Source: CAWCTB01 sp963798275
GTDB taxonomy: Bacteria; Acidobacteriota; Terriglobia; Terriglobales; Acidobacteriaceae
DNA length: 64,000 nt
Assembly: GCA_963798275.1 (NCBI GenBank)
Contig: CAWCTB010000039.1
Span: 124,001-188,000, forward strand
Reading direction: 5' to 3'
Position 1 is the stretch's first letter. Each line of letters opens with the position of its first letter. Made by a program: the position numbers and the translations under genes. Shown here in pieces: positions 46,420 through 58,172 of the stretch. A model generated the notes under the pieces. That model had not been told where the DNA came from. It made no database searches and worked only from the letters and a program-made list of their open reading frames with translations.

Positions 46420-49070
46420 CTAGTAGATTCTGTCCTGCCGCCGGATGGTGCCGAAGGTGCCAAAATTCGCCAGGCTCAGGGCAAAGCGGTAATAGTTCTC
46501 GTTGCGAACCGACCCCAGGGCCCAACGTTTGTACTCGAAGGTGACGCCGCAGCAATCCCAGTTGTAGGTCGCCTGCGCTCCCGAGTATTGGATCTGCTTC
46601 AACTCGTAGTCATAGCCGACGTTAGCGCCGGCGTTGAAGCCCAAACGACTGATGTTGCCATAGAGCAGCTGCAGGCGGAACTGGTTCAGGGTGTTGGCCG
46701 GAATGGTGGTGCCGCCGACAACGATCGAAGCCGGAATGTTGAGGTAGAGCTGCCCTGCGTTGATATACCAGTTTCCGATGCGATGACCAGCAAGAATCGT
46801 GCTGGCATTTATCTGTCCCGTGACCGTGTCGTAGTCGAAGGCCCACTGCAGGTCGTTGTTATTGTCCAGCCATTTGAGGCGCGAGACGATCGGCGAGAAA
46901 CGGCGCGGCTGATAGAGAAAGGCGATCCCGGTAAGCTCGTCGGAGCTGTCGAACACGTTGCGTGAACCGTTAACCAGTGCCCCGCCGAAGGTCGTGTCCA
47001 TGAAGTACTTCTGGGTGATTTCCCAGCTCAAGACTTCTCGCGCCGCACCTTGCTGGTCATCGCAGTAGCCTTGCTTCTTCTGCTCTTCGGTGATTTCGGG
47101 CAGCCCAACCCCCGCCACCCGCTCCACGTACTTCGGCTGCCGGTAGCACTTCGCTTCCGACGTACTCTTCTTTGCATAGAGCCGGTTCATCACGCCGTAC
47201 TGCACTTCATTGGTATTCGCCAGTATGTCGCGATAGTCGAAGCGAATAATGTTGCTGAAATTGTCTGATTCCGGTTTGGTAGCGGTAAGTTACGCTGGGT
47301 TCAACCGTATGCTTGAAGACGTAACCGAACAGTTTGCGATCGAAGATTTTCGAAACCGTTGGAGGCCGGATTTCCATCGAGGTGTGCAGCACATTGCGGT
47401 TTATGGAATCGCTTACGGCTCTGGGCAGCGATGTGCTCGTGCCCGGCTGCAGTTGCTGGGTGTAAAACGTTTCATCCAGGCCGAGCTCGGGGCGCAGCGT
47501 CCAACCGTGCAAAAACTCCGGCATGCTGAACCAGGGGTGGACATCGGCGCGGCCAACGACCGATGCCGTCTGAAATCCCGGCTCGTGGCGGGATAATCCC
47601 TCTCCCGCGAGATCGTAGGCATACATGAAGGGCGTGCTGCCGATGGGTTTCTCAACTCCCGCCATCTGCAAACTCGGAGTATGAGCGATGTCGATGACGT
47701 CGCCTTGCGTGGCGCTCTGGTAGTTCTGGTAGCGCGAGATCAGCAGGGCACCGAAATTCCCGGACCAGCTCTTGCTGATGAATCCAGCCGAACGCACCTC
47801 CGAGTTCACGGCATCCACAAAGCTCTGCGCCAAACGCCAGGCGGAAAATGTAGGAACTCAAGTAATCGACCGCGATCACGCCGCGAGAATCGTATGGCAG
47901 GCTGAAGTCGCCGTTGAACTTGGCTTCTTCGCCCCCCTGGTTTTGGCCGGTGCCGGGATAGCCTTTGGAATCGATGACGCCGAAGTACTCCGCCTGAAAA
48001 CGGTATTTGTACCCGATGGAGCGATAGGTGCCATGCTGTGCCCAGCCCCTCTTGGAGTACAACTCTGCCCCTATGGTTGCGTCGGAACTGCGATTGATGG
48101 CCCAGTAAAACCCGTCGCCCAGTATGGTGCCGCGGGTGTTGGAAAGGCCAATCACCGGAATCAGAAAGCCGCTTTTGCGGCCCAGATTGTCAATCGGGTG
48201 CTCGGCATAGGGGAAATAGAAGACCGGAATGCCGTGGATGCGCAGGGTGGCGTGATGCATGCGCGCATCCTCGCCCATTTCCACTTCCGAAGTGGCGGCA
48301 TTGAACTCCCACTTCGGCTTGGGCAGCTGGCAGGAAGTGATAAAGCCGTGGTGCACACGGTATCGGTCCGGTCCCAGCTTGTCGACCACCTTCCCGGAGA
48401 AGAAGAAAGGGCTGGATGAGGTCAGGAACATCTGCTTGTTCTTGACGCGAACGCCGGTAGAACCGGTTACGTTGTAAAAGGTGCCGGAGTCGCGACTCAC
48501 GTCGTAGGTTCCATGGGTCGCAGTGAGGTGTTCGTTGTGGGTACCGCCATCAAACGTGACATGCCCGGTGGCTGTGATTAAGCCAGTGGTGGAATCGTAG
48601 GTCGCCTGGTCGCAATGCAGGACATTGTTGCGAAACCGAATCACGACATGCCCCCGAACGTGGTAGATGTCCTGATTCTTCTCCTGGTGGTCAGCGCTGA
48701 TCAGGACCTCGTCCCGTCCTAGAGCAACATTCAGGGCAGGCCGGGGAGTACTGTTGTCTGGTTGATCGCTGGCCTCCATTTGCTGGCGCAGGATCTGCTC
48801 CGTCTGCCGGCTGTCTTCTTCCTGCCACTCCGCCTCCGACTTCTTCTGCACCGGACTCGACTCCGATCCGTTTGGGCTGGTGGAAGCAGGAGACGGCGGA
48901 GACGCGGGATTCGGTGGCGCTTGGGAGGATGCGGGATTCAGGTCCTGTCCGGCTGGCGACTGCGCCGCTTCGATTGGGCCACTCCGCAACTGGCTGGTTA
49001 ATAGCCCGGGCCGCAGAAACAGATGACAAGCCAGCAGCGCCGTGATAATCAATCGAGTGCGGGAATTCAT
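46420..49070 (-). CDS. lptD: LPS-assembly outer-membrane protein LptD (breaks near 47835 and 47235)
   Basis: About 880 residues in three frames. The first frame gives a signal peptide, a Pro/Ser-rich linker and an OstA-type jelly-roll (HVVIRFRNNVLHCDQATYDSTTGLITATGHVTFDGG). A barrel start follows (YFPYAEHPIDNLGRKSGFLIPVIGLSNTRGTILGDGFYWAINRSSDATIGAELYSKRGW). The other two supply the rest of the barrel, including NTNEVQYGVMNRLYAKK and the terminal strand. LptD with LptE inserts LPS into the outer leaflet, evidence for a diderm envelope. It is large, single and essential, so the breaks are probably sequence errors. Confidence 0.88.
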
Positions 49071-49351
49071 CGAAAGCTGAGTGTTCCTTCGCGGATAGCC
49101 TGGACTTTGGGTAGACCTTGAAACTTAGCATGCCACAAGGTCGCGGGCAAAATGCGAAGCGACTCGTGGGGTTCGCGCTGCTTTGGGGGGTTGCCTGAAG
49201 ACGGTCGAAGTCCAAGGGTTGCCGACCGGTGTTCACAGGCAACATGCATGGCCTCATCCATGGGCAGGATCGGCAGCCTGCTCTCTGGGGATGACCCATG
49301 CTTCATAACGACTGCATTTTTGTGCGGTAACCGGAATAGTCGCGCCACGAC

Positions 49352-50435
49352 ATGACTGAACAGCAATACTCTCGGATCGACGATACGCAAGATTCCTCAG
49401 AACTGAACGCCGAACGCTGGCGCAACGAGATCCAGGCCCGCGTTGCCAGATATAAACATCGCCGCGGACGCCGGGTCGAGGGCGCATTCTCTATGCGCTT
49501 CCCGTTTCCTCCGGAAGAAGTTCCGGTTCCTGCCTTGGATCCAGCCGAATCTGCGGAGGAGCCCACACTTGCGGCTGAGAACCCGCCCAATGTGGCGCTC
49601 AGCGCGATCAAAGAAGAAGTTTCGAGCGGACCCATCGCCGAACTGCCGCCCACCTTCTCGACCGAGCTCGGCAAAGACCCTGCCCAGCCGGCGATTGTCG
49701 TAGAACCGCTGGCGGAGATACCGGGGCCATTCGCAGTTGCCGCTGACCGGGAAAACGAGCCAGCGCCGGCTGCGGGTTCCTTCCGCTCCCCGCCCGCGGG
49801 CACGCCGCAAGGTGATTGCATTCCCCCGGCAGGCATCCGTTGCCGAGGAAAATCCTTACCTGCTGGCCGATCCGGTGCTTGCGGAACAGCCTCGCATTCT
49901 CGATGTGCCGGAGGAACTCGAGGCCACTCCGGCGACTCCCTTTCTGGATGGCCTGCAACTCGAACCCTTGCGCAATGGGCAGCAGGTTGCGGACACCCGC
50001 CAGGAGCAAGACGAACTTCCCCATCCGGCAGCAAGCCTTGCGCGGCGAGTTCAGGCGGCACTGATTGACTTTGCGGTGGTGGGCGCCGGCTGCGCCATCT
50101 TCGGCGGTGTCGCGTACCGCATGCTGCTGGGCGTTCTGGTCATCGGCAAACCGCTGGTGGCCGGTGCGGTTCTGATCCCGGTTATCTTTTGGAGCCTTTA
50201 CCAGTATCTGTTTCTGGTACATAACGCCGGGACGGTAGGCATGAGGGTGGCCCACATTCGACTCAGCACTTTCAAAGGAAGTCCGGTCCGTCGCGCCCAA
50301 CGCAGACTGCGTGTCTTTGGCCTATATCTTTCCGCCATGTCGCTGGCCATGGGCCTGCTCTGGGCGTTCGTCGACGTCGACGCGCTCTGCTGGCACGATC
50401 GCATCAGCCGCACCTATCCCGTTGTACGGCAGTGA
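49352..50435 (+). CDS. RDD-family membrane protein with long N-terminal extension (break near 49785)
   Basis: The first 140 residues are acidic and Pro/Glu-rich with no fold. The second frame joins near ARRKVIAFPRQ and gives the RDD domain: SLARRVQAALIDFAVVGAGCAIFGG (the R...D signature), GTVGMRVAHIRL and LCWHDRISRTYPV, with three hydrophobic helices. The function of RDD proteins is poorly known; some are ion antiporters. A hairpin at 50439-50464 (CCGCCCG/CGGGCGG) follows but has no T-tract. Confidence 0.82.
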
Positions 50436-50701
50436 CAACCGCCCGCAGCTTCTTGCTCGGGCGGAGTCTCGAAGATGGTCGTTGCCGTAAAAGCTCACAG
50501 TTCCGAACGTACTGACATCTTCCCGCTTGACCATTTACATTCGTAGGAAGTCTCTCGGGCCGCCGGCGGCTGAGGATTGAGGGTTCACCCGCTGGTAACG
50601 TGTCCGAGGAACAGTTTCCGCGAGACGGTGCGTCGATTGAATCAGCCGCTGCCAGACATGCTTCCAATCGATGCTCAAGGGTTGAAGTTCGCCTAGCTAC
50701 T

Positions 50702-53059
50702 ATGTCCACGCCAGCTGACAATCTGCAACGGCCCGCCGTCAAGGTGTTCGTCGCCACTTCAGTGATGCTGACGTTCATCTCGTTCTGGCGCGCTGCGGCC
50801 ATTGTGTTGTCTGACCTGGCCTCGTCGGCCTATTACGTGGGAGGCGATGCGGAGAAGGTCATCGGTAAGAGCGCTCCCTGGTTCGTCCTGGCGGTCATGG
50901 TGTTCAGCTACGCCGTGCGCGCGCTTTACATCGAGTCAAGCGCAATGTTCGTGCGCGGTGGCGTCTATCGCGTGGTCAAGCAGGCGCTGGGCGGCACGTT
51001 GGCCAAGCTGTCGGTGTCCGCGCTGCTGTTCGATTACGTTTTAACAGGCCCGATCAGCTCGGTCGCCGCCGGGCAGTATTTTGCCGGGTTTCTTACTGAC
51101 ACGCTTCATCATCTCGGCTACGCCAACTTTCACATCCCCGAGAACCTATTCTCGGCCTGCTTTGCTGCGCTGGTCACCATTTATTTCTGGTGGCAGAACA
51201 TCCAGGGCATTCACGAATCCAGCGAACGCGCCCTGCAGATCATGAAGATCACCACCGTGATGGTCGTGATGCTCATCATCTGGTGCCTGATCACGATCGC
51301 CAAAACAGGTGCGCAGCTCCCGCCCATCCCCTCGGCGGATGCCATCCCCCGTGATCGCGAGTCATTGGGATGGCTGCTCGGAACGTGGGCGACGCGCATC
51401 CCGATCATCATGATGCTGGTTGGCTTCGGTCACTCGGTTCTGGCCATGAGCGGCGAGGAATCCCTGGCGCAGGTCAACCGCGAGATCGAACACCCCAAGC
51501 TGAAGAACCTGGAGAAGACCGGCCTGGTCATCTTCCTGTACAGCCTGTTCTTCACCTCGCTGGTCTCGTTCTTCGCCGTGATGATCATTCCGGACAACAT
51601 TCGGCCGGAATATTTCGCCAACCTGATAAGCGGCCTGGCCATGCAAATGGTCGGACCCTATTCGCTGCGCCTGGTGTTCCAGGGCTTTGTGGTGCTGGTG
51701 GGAGCGCTGATCCTTTCCGGCGCCGTGAATACCGCGATCGTGGGCGCCAACGGCGTGCTGAGCCGCATGGTGGAGGACGGCGTCCTGACCTCCTGGTTCA
51801 AGAAGCCGCAGCGCAAGTATGGCACCACGTTCCGCGTCATCAACATGATCACGGCACTGCAGTTGTTCACCATTGCGGCCAGCCGTGGCAACGTTTACCT
51901 GCTGGCGTCGCTGTATGCCTTCGGCGTGATCTGGAGCTTTGCCTTCATGTCGCTGGCGGTGCTGGTGCTCCGGTACAAGATGCCGGAAAACCGCCAGTGG
52001 AAGGTGCCGGGCAACATTCACATTCGCGGAGTCGAAGTGCCAATCGGCGTCGCGCTGATTTCGCTGGTTCTGTTCTCCACCGCCATCGTGAACCTGCTGA
52101 CCAAGCAGCTTGCCACGATTGCCGGTGTCAGCTTCAGCGTGGTTTTCTTCTTCGTACTCACCGTGTCCGAGCGCATGAACGCCGAGCACCATGCCAAGGG
52201 CGAATCAGAGCTGGAGCAGTTCAACGTCGCCGGCAATACCGAACTGAGTCCGCAGGAGATGCAGGTCCGCCCCGGCAACATCCTGGTGGCGGTGCGTGAT
52301 CCGCGCAACCTGTATTACCTGCGCAAAGTCCTCTCCAAGGTGGACACCACCAAGACTGACGTCGTGGTCATGACCTCACGGGTCTACCAGCGCGAACATT
52401 CGTTCAGCGGCAGTCTGGTGGTCGATACCTCCGAGGTCTTCGAGAAGTATGAGCAGGAACTGTTCACCGCCGTTGTGAACGTGGCCGAGAAGGAAGGCAA
52501 GCACGTCTCGCTGGTCGTCGTGCCTACCAATGACGTCTTCGAAAGCATTGTGGCTACGGCGCAACGGCTGAAATCGACGGTGATCGTTTGCGGCCTGTCC
52601 AACAAGCTCACCGCTGACGAGCAAGGCAAGCTGACCGGCGACGCCTGGGAGCGCCTGCCCGAACCGCGTCCGCGCCTGCGCTTGCAGGTGGTCGAACCCA
52701 ACGGCACCATCCACGAGTACCTGCTCGGGCCGCACACCCCGCGCATGCGCAAGGAAGAGGTCGACCTCTTGCACGGACTCTGGAAGGAAGTTACGACTGA
52801 CCCGCGCTATCGCGAGCTGCACCACTATCATGTGCTGAACGTGGCCCTGCGGGAAATGGTTTCCCGCATGCACGACGGCGCCGAACGTGATCAGGTCATG
52901 ACTGACATCTATGACGAAATGCGCCGGAAGAGCGGGCCTCCCCTGGCCGACGGCGATGCCGCCGAAATCACCGACGATCTCGCGCCTGACCCAGCACAAT
53001 CCGCAGATGCGAAGGATATTCCTCGATCTCCTGGAGATCGTAAGCCGTTTAAGTCCTGA
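50702..53059 (+). CDS. APC-superfamily permease with soluble C-terminal domain
   Basis: 785 residues, intact. Residues 15-490 form about 12 helices with APC features (VAAGQYFAGF, MLVGFGHSVLAMSGEESLAQVNREIEHPKLKNLEK). Residues after about 515 are soluble. They contain an alpha/beta region resembling universal-stress or KUP-type cytoplasmic domains (NILVAVRDPRNLYYLRKVLSKVDTTKTDVVVMTSR), a second strand set (LVVVPTNDVFESIVATAQRLKSTVIVCGLSN), then a charged tail. ATG 50702 is chosen because upstream codons from 50600 are not membrane-like. Substrate and ligand of the tail are unknown. Confidence 0.88.
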   Translation: MSTPADNLQRPAVKVFVATSVMLTFISFWRAAAIVLSDLASSAYYVGGDAEKVIGKSAPWFVLAVMVFSYAVRALYIESSAMFVRGGVYRVVKQALGGTLAKLSVSALLFDYVLTGPISSVAAGQYFAGFLTDTLHHLGYANFHIPENLFSACFAALVTIYFWWQNIQGIHESSERALQIMKITTVMVVMLIIWCLITIAKTGAQLPPIPSADAIPRDRESLGWLLGTWATRIPIIMMLVGFGHSVLAMSGEESLAQVNREIEHPKLKNLEKTGLVIFLYSLFFTSLVSFFAVMIIPDNIRPEYFANLISGLAMQMVGPYSLRLVFQGFVVLVGALILSGAVNTAIVGANGVLSRMVEDGVLTSWFKKPQRKYGTTFRVINMITALQLFTIAASRGNVYLLASLYAFGVIWSFAFMSLAVLVLRYKMPENRQWKVPGNIHIRGVEVPIGVALISLVLFSTAIVNLLTKQLATIAGVSFSVVFFFVLTVSERMNAEHHAKGESELEQFNVAGNTELSPQEMQVRPGNILVAVRDPRNLYYLRKVLSKVDTTKTDVVVMTSRVYQREHSFSGSLVVDTSEVFEKYEQELFTAVVNVAEKEGKHVSLVVVPTNDVFESIVATAQRLKSTVIVCGLSNKLTADEQGKLTGDAWERLPEPRPRLRLQVVEPNGTIHEYLLGPHTPRMRKEEVDLLHGLWKEVTTDPRYRELHHYHVLNVALREMVSRMHDGAERDQVMTDIYDEMRRKSGPPLADGDAAEITDDLAPDPAQSADAKDIPRSPGDRKPFKS

Positions 53060-53136
53060 CCGACGTCATTCTCGCCGGCCGATTGCGGCCTCCTGATGCG
53101 GAGGATCGTTGCGCCGGTTCTTGATACCATCAACCT

Positions 53137-54799
53137 GTGAGCACAACGTCCCAGGTACGCGTCCGTTTCGCGCCGTCTCCTACCGGGCAACTGCACGTCG
53201 GCAATGCCCGCACTGCACTCTTCAATTGGCTTTTCGCCCGGCAAAAGGGCGGCACCATGGTCCTGCGCATTGAGGACACGGACGTGGAGCGCAGCGAGTC
53301 CCGTTACGAAGCTCAGCTTCTGGACGACCTGAAGTGGCTTGGCCTCGAGTGGGATGAAGGCCCCGACCTTGGCGGTCCGCATGTTCCTTATCGCCAGAGC
53401 GACCGCCTCGAAATCTACCGCGAGCACGCCGAGCGCCTACTGCACGAGGGCAAGGCGTATCTTTGCTTCTGTTCGCAGGAGGAGTTGGAGCAGGATCGCG
53501 AGGCCGCCATGGCTGAGCACCGCTCGCCTTTGTATCCTGGCACCTGCCGCAACATCGATCCCACGGAAGCGCATGACCGGCGCTCGGCCGGAGAGGCTGC
53601 GGCCATTCGCCTGCGCATTCCCGAGCATCCCATCCGCTTCCACGACATCGTGCGTGGCGAAGTGGAGTTCTCCAACGAAGCAGTCAGCGATCCCATCATT
53701 CTGCGCTCAACCGGCATCCCGGTTTACAACTACGTGGTGGTGGTCGATGACGCGCTGATGAACATCACCCACGTGATTCGTGGCGACGATCATCTCTCGA
53801 ACACGCCCAAGCAGGTTGCGCTGTACGAAGCGCTAGGCTGGCCAGTACCCGAGTTCGCGCATCTGTCGACCATCCTCGGCAGTGACGGCAAGCGCCTTTC
53901 CAAGCGACACGGCGCGACCTCGATCGCGAACTTCCGGGACATGGGCGTGCTGCCCGAAGCGCTGATGAACTATCTCGCGCTGCTCGGCTGGGCCCCTAGC
54001 GGAGGTACCCGCGAAATCTTCAGCCCCGACGAACTTAAGCGCGAGTTTCGCCTAGAGCGGGTCACGCCTTCAGCCGCGGTGTTCGATATGGAGAAGCTCT
54101 ACTGGCTGAACCGGCACTACATCAAAGCAGAGCCCGCCCGAGCGCATCGAGCGACTGGCGGAGCCTTACTTCGTGAGCGCGGGCCTACTGCCGGGGTATC
54201 CGGACGATGCGACGCGTGCCTGGTTCAGCAAGGTGGTGGCCCTGTTTGGCCCAGCGGTGAATAAGCTTGACGAGCTCCCCGAACGCACCAAGCTGCTGTT
54301 TAGCGTCGATCCCTCAGCCGCGTTAGGCGCGGTAGACAACGCCGAGGTGCTGGCATTGCCGAAGACGAACGAGGTGCTTGCCGAATTCGCGCGGCACGTC
54401 GAGGGCGACCCTTCGCCCATGACGCCCGAGCGCTTCAAGAGCGTCATGAACGAGATCAAGGTAAAGACCGGCGCCAAAGGCAAAGAGCTGTTTCACCCGG
54501 TACGCATCGTGATTACCGGGTCACACTCCGGTCCCGAATTCGATAAGTTGATCCCGATTCTCGAAGAGGGTTCGCAGCTAGCCTTGCCCGTCCACGTGAA
54601 GAACGTGCGCGAGCGCGTGGCGGTCATTCCGCGCGGCGATGAACCTGTCCGGCGTGATGACCTGCCCTATTCGCCCGCCATTTTCTCCAGACCTTGCTCC
54701 AAGTCTGCGATCAGATCGCCCCTGTCCTCGAGGCCGATGTTCAACCGCACGATGCGATGTCCATATGCCGGTCGCGTCTTCCAGTTGCCGAAGTCGTAG
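53137..54799 (+). CDS. gltX: Glutamyl-tRNA synthetase (frame break near 54130)
   Basis: Charges tRNA-Glu. GTG 53137 begins STTSQVRVRFAPSPTGQLHVGNARTALFNW, with HVGN as the HIGH motif; KRLSKRHGAT is the KMSKS counterpart. RGDDHLSNTPKQVALYEALGW is typical. After HYIKAEP the frame shifts and continues ERIERLAEPYFVSAGLLPG..., the anticodon-binding domain, to LALPVHVKNVRERVA. The expected stop near 54630-54660 is missing in all but the wrong frame, so the literal end at 54799 overruns the convergent trans-sulfuration gene. A second indel near 54625 would restore a normal end. Confidence 0.9.
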
Positions 54800-55837
54800 G
54801 CGACGGCGAGACTGTTCACGCCCGCCCAGCTATAGCCGACCTTGAACAGCTCCAGCGAATCGACGAACTTCAGCACCTGCGGCTTCGTGAACTCCGTCCG
54901 AAAGACGATCGAGAACACGCCCGACGAGCCGGTGAAATCGCGCTTCCAGAACTCGTGTCCCGGGCAGGACTCCAGCGCCGGATGCAGCACGCGTTCGATC
55001 TCCGGGCGTGCCTGCAGCCATCGAGCGATCTCCAGCGCGGCGCTCTCGATCTCCTTCAGGCGCACTGCCAGCGTCTTCAGGCCACGCAGGGCCAGGCTGC
55101 AGTCGTCGGGCGAAGCCGCGTAGCCCAGCACCTGTTGTGTCGCGCCTAACCGCTTCCACAGGGCTTCGTCCTTCACCGTCACCGATCCCAGCAACAGGTC
55201 GCTGTGACCGCCGACATACTTGGTCAGCGCCTGCATGGTGATGTCGACGCCATGCGCGAAGGCGTCGAAGAACACTCCCGCCGACCAGGTATTGTCGAGC
55301 ACCACCAGCGCACCGCGCGCGTGCGCGGCAGCGGCAATCGCGGGCACGTCCTGCACCTCCATGGTGATCGAGCCTGGGCTCTCGCACCAGACGAGACGCG
55401 TGTTGGGCTTGAATCAGCGCTTCGATGCCGCTGCCGATGGTCGGCTGGTAATAGCTGACCTCCACGCCGAACTTTCGCAGCACGTCGTTGGAGAACTTGC
55501 GGTTCGGCCCGTAGACGCTCTCGGGCACCAGGATGTGGTCTCCCGCCTTCAGGAATGCCAGGTTGATGAACGAGATTGCGCTCTGCCCGCCGGGCGTGAT
55601 GATGGTGCGGTAGCCGTGCTCCAGCTCGCAGATGCGTGCTGCCAACTCCAGCGTGGTCGGCGTGCCGTAGAGTCCGTAGGTGTAGCCGGACTCGTACTGG
55701 TCCCAGTTGTCATCGGCGGCGGCGGCATTCGGAAACACGACGGTGGATGCGCGATAGACAGGAATGTTGAGCGAGCGAAAGCCTTCAGGAATGCGGGCGT
55801 CGGAATGAATCAGCCTGGTCTTCCAATGCTTCTCCAT
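54667..55837 (-). CDS. metC: Cystathionine beta-lyase-like PLP enzyme (break near 55400)
   Basis: ATG 55837 (MEKHWKTRLIHSDARIPEGF) starts the first half: YGLYGTPTTLELAARICELE and TPGGQSAISFINLAFL. The second half begins MEVQDVPAIAAAAHARGALVVLDNTWSAG and holds the PLP lysine in QALTKYVGGHSDLLLG. It ends in a complete C-terminal domain. About 390 residues. By resemblance it is closest to MetC-type cystathionine beta-lyase; gamma-synthase or gamma-lyase cannot be ruled out. It could feed homocysteine from cysteine, parallel to the MetX-MetY route. Confidence 0.85.
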
Positions 55838-55926
55838 CCCAGCATTATAGGAGTGGAGCGAATTGTCGCGGCGTCACAACAGTCGTTCCGGCTGAGCGGT
55901 TGGTAGCTGACGGTGACAGACTGCCG

Positions 55927-56427
55927 CTACTCGATAATCGCCAGCGCATCCCCGGGATTGACGGTCGAGCCTTCCGCGGTCAGGATCTTCTGCACTTTGC
56001 CGTCCTTGGGCGACTTCATCTCGTTCTGCATCTTCATGGCTTCCATGACGATGATGCCCTGGCCCGCCTTGACCTCTTCTTTCTCACTGACCATGATGCG
56101 TACGATCTTGCCCGGCATGGGGGCGGTGATCTTCTCCGGCCCAGCTTCCGCGCCAGCGGCAGCGCGCCGGGTGCGCAGCGAGCGCGGGTCCTGCACGTCG
56201 ACAGCGTAGCGCGCGCTGCCGATCACCATGTGCAGCTCGCCCTGCAGCGAGCGCTCTCGCTTGATCTCGTAGGCCTTGTTGCCCACCAGCACCGACAGCA
56301 CGTCGCGCGCCGTGAGTGCGGCATCAACTTCCATGGGCTCGTCGTCGATCTTGCACAGCCAGGTGCGCTCGCCCCGCGTCAGTTCCAGGCGATGCGTTTT
56401 GCCGTCTACCACCACGTCGTAGGTCAT
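55927..56427 (-). CDS. Biotin carboxyl carrier protein of an acyl-CoA carboxylase
   Basis: 166 residues. The C-terminal 75 form a biotinyl domain with the biotinylated lysine in VMEAMKMQNEMKS, preceded by TAPMPGKIVRIMVSEKEEVKAGQG. The N-terminal 80 residues (MTYDVVVDGKTHRLEL...) resemble the BT-domain piece of propionyl/methylcrotonyl-CoA carboxylase alpha chains, not AccB of fatty-acid synthesis. It lies 38 bases after the biotin carboxylase on the same strand; the carboxyltransferase subunit is not in the window. Confidence 0.88.
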   Translation of the reverse strand: MTYDVVVDGKTHRLELTRGERTWLCKIDDEPMEVDAALTARDVLSVLVGNKAYEIKRERSLQGELHMVIGSARYAVDVQDPRSLRTRRAAAGAEAGPEKITAPMPGKIVRIMVSEKEEVKAGQGIIVMEAMKMQNEMKSPKDGKVQKILTAEGSTVNPGDALAIIE

Positions 56428-56465
56428 GGGCCCCTATCTCGTCCGCAGCGCTTCGGCGCGCAGCG

Positions 56466-57972
56466 TTACGCCGCCAATTCGAGGTCTCGGCCGCGGCTGT
56501 GTGTCCGTTTGCCCCTGACGGCAGCCGGCAGTCCATTGGCGCCCGGGAACGTCGCCTTCGGCTCCATGGTGGCGAAGATTCCTGCAGCAACCGCGGCAAT
56601 CAGCGGACGCCGCTCATCCGTCTCGTTCGACGGTTGCGCCAGCAGGCGGTCGAGAAAGCCGGTGTCGATCTTGCCGGCGCGAAAATCCGGGTCCTTCAGG
56701 ATGCGGCGAAACAGCGAAATATTGGTCTTGATGCCGCCGACAAAATACTCGTACAGCGCGCGCAACAGCCGATTGATCGCGTCGTCGCGCGTCTCGCCGT
56801 AGCCCACCAGCTTGGCCAGCAGGGGATCGTATTCGATCGGCACCGTCCAGCCTTCGTACATGCCGCTGTCGCGCCGGATGCCCGGCCCCGACGGCGAAAT
56901 CAGCCGGGTGATCTGCCCCGGCGACGGAAAGAAGTTGTTGTCCGGATCCTCGGCATAGACGCGGCACTCGATGGCATGTCCGCGCAACTTGATGTCCTCT
57001 TGCGTGAACGGCAGCTTCTCGCCCCGCAGCAACCTGCATCTGCAAGTGCACCAGGTCGAGCCCGGTTACGAACTCGGTCACCGGATGCTCCACCTGCAGG
57101 CGCGTGTTCATCTCGAGGAAGTAGAAGTTGCGCTGCTCGTCCACCAGGAACTCGACGGTGCCGGCGTTCTGATAGTTCGCTGCCTTCGCCACGCGCACCG
57201 CAATTTCTCCCATGCGGCGGCGCATGTCCTCATCCACCATAGGCGACGGCGATTCTTCCAGCACTTTCTGATGGCGGCGCTGCACCGAGCATTCGCGCTC
57301 GCCCAGATACACCACGTTGCCGTGTTCGTCGCCGAATACCTGCATCTCGACGTGCCGGGGATTGACGATGAACTTCTCGAGGTAAACTTCGTTGTCGCCA
57401 AAGGACCGCTGCGCCTCGCTGCGTGCCGCCTCGTAGGCCGAGCGCAGGTCGTCCGGCGACTTAACCATGCGCATGCCCTTGCCACCGCCGCCGGCAGCCG
57501 CCTTCAGCATGACGGGATAGCCGATCTGTTCCGCCATCCGCGCGGCTGCGTCGAACTCCAGCCCTCGTTCCGAGCCCGGAACAAACGGCACGCCGGCCTT
57601 CTTCATGTTCTGGCGCGCGCGGGTTTTGGAGCCCATCATCTCCATCGACTCCGGCGTGGGGCCGATGAACTTCACGCCGGCGTCGGCGCAGGCCTGCGCG
57701 AAGCGGGCATTCTCCGACAGAAAGCCATACCCGGGATGAATGGCTTCCGCCCCGCTGCGGCGAGCGACGTCGAGAATCTTGTCGATATTGAGATAGCTCT
57801 CGCTCGCGGTGGCCGGCCCGATGTGGTAGGCGTAGTCGGCCTTGCGGACATGAAGCGCGCGCCGGTCCACATCGGAGTACACCGCGACCGATTCAATACC
57901 CATCTCGCGGCAGGCGCGGATGATGCGCACCGCGATTTCCCCGCGATTGGCGATCAGCATGCGTTTGAACAT
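56466..57972 (-). CDS. accC: Biotin carboxylase subunit (frame break near 57025)
   Basis: ATG 57972 starts MFKRMLIANRGEIAVRIIRACREMG. The ATP-grasp landmarks are KAAAGGGGKGMRMV, ERECSVQRRHQKVLEESPSP, FLEMNTRLQVEHPVTE and, after the break, GHAIECRVYAEDP with the C-terminal domain (GMYEGWTVPIEYDPLLAKLVGYGETRDDAI). About 502 residues, typical length for the subunit paired with a separate carrier. With the carrier it carboxylates biotin at the cost of ATP. Confidence 0.93.
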
Positions 57973-58112
57973 AAAAGGGGTTCGCAGAAACTAAAGATTG
58001 TACTGTACGGCCCAGCCTTGGGCAGTACCACCAACGTCACAGCCCCATGTGACGCAAAGCAGCCGTGGACTCCGGCCGGATTCGGGCGGCACGTCCAAAG
58101 GTACCGACCCTC

Positions 58113-58141
58113 AGAAAAATGCCCCTCCTGGCGGGAGGGGC
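58113..58141 (-). terminator. Rho-independent terminator ending the tonB-exb operon
   Basis: Minus-strand CCCCTCC-CGCCA-GGAGGGG (58121-58141) followed by CATTTTTC. It lies 32 bases after the stop of the TPR lipoprotein gene. The remaining spacer to accC (57973-58112) shows no gene. Confidence 0.8.
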
Positions 58142-58172
58142 GGGTACAACGGAGCGAGGATCCTGGTGCGAA

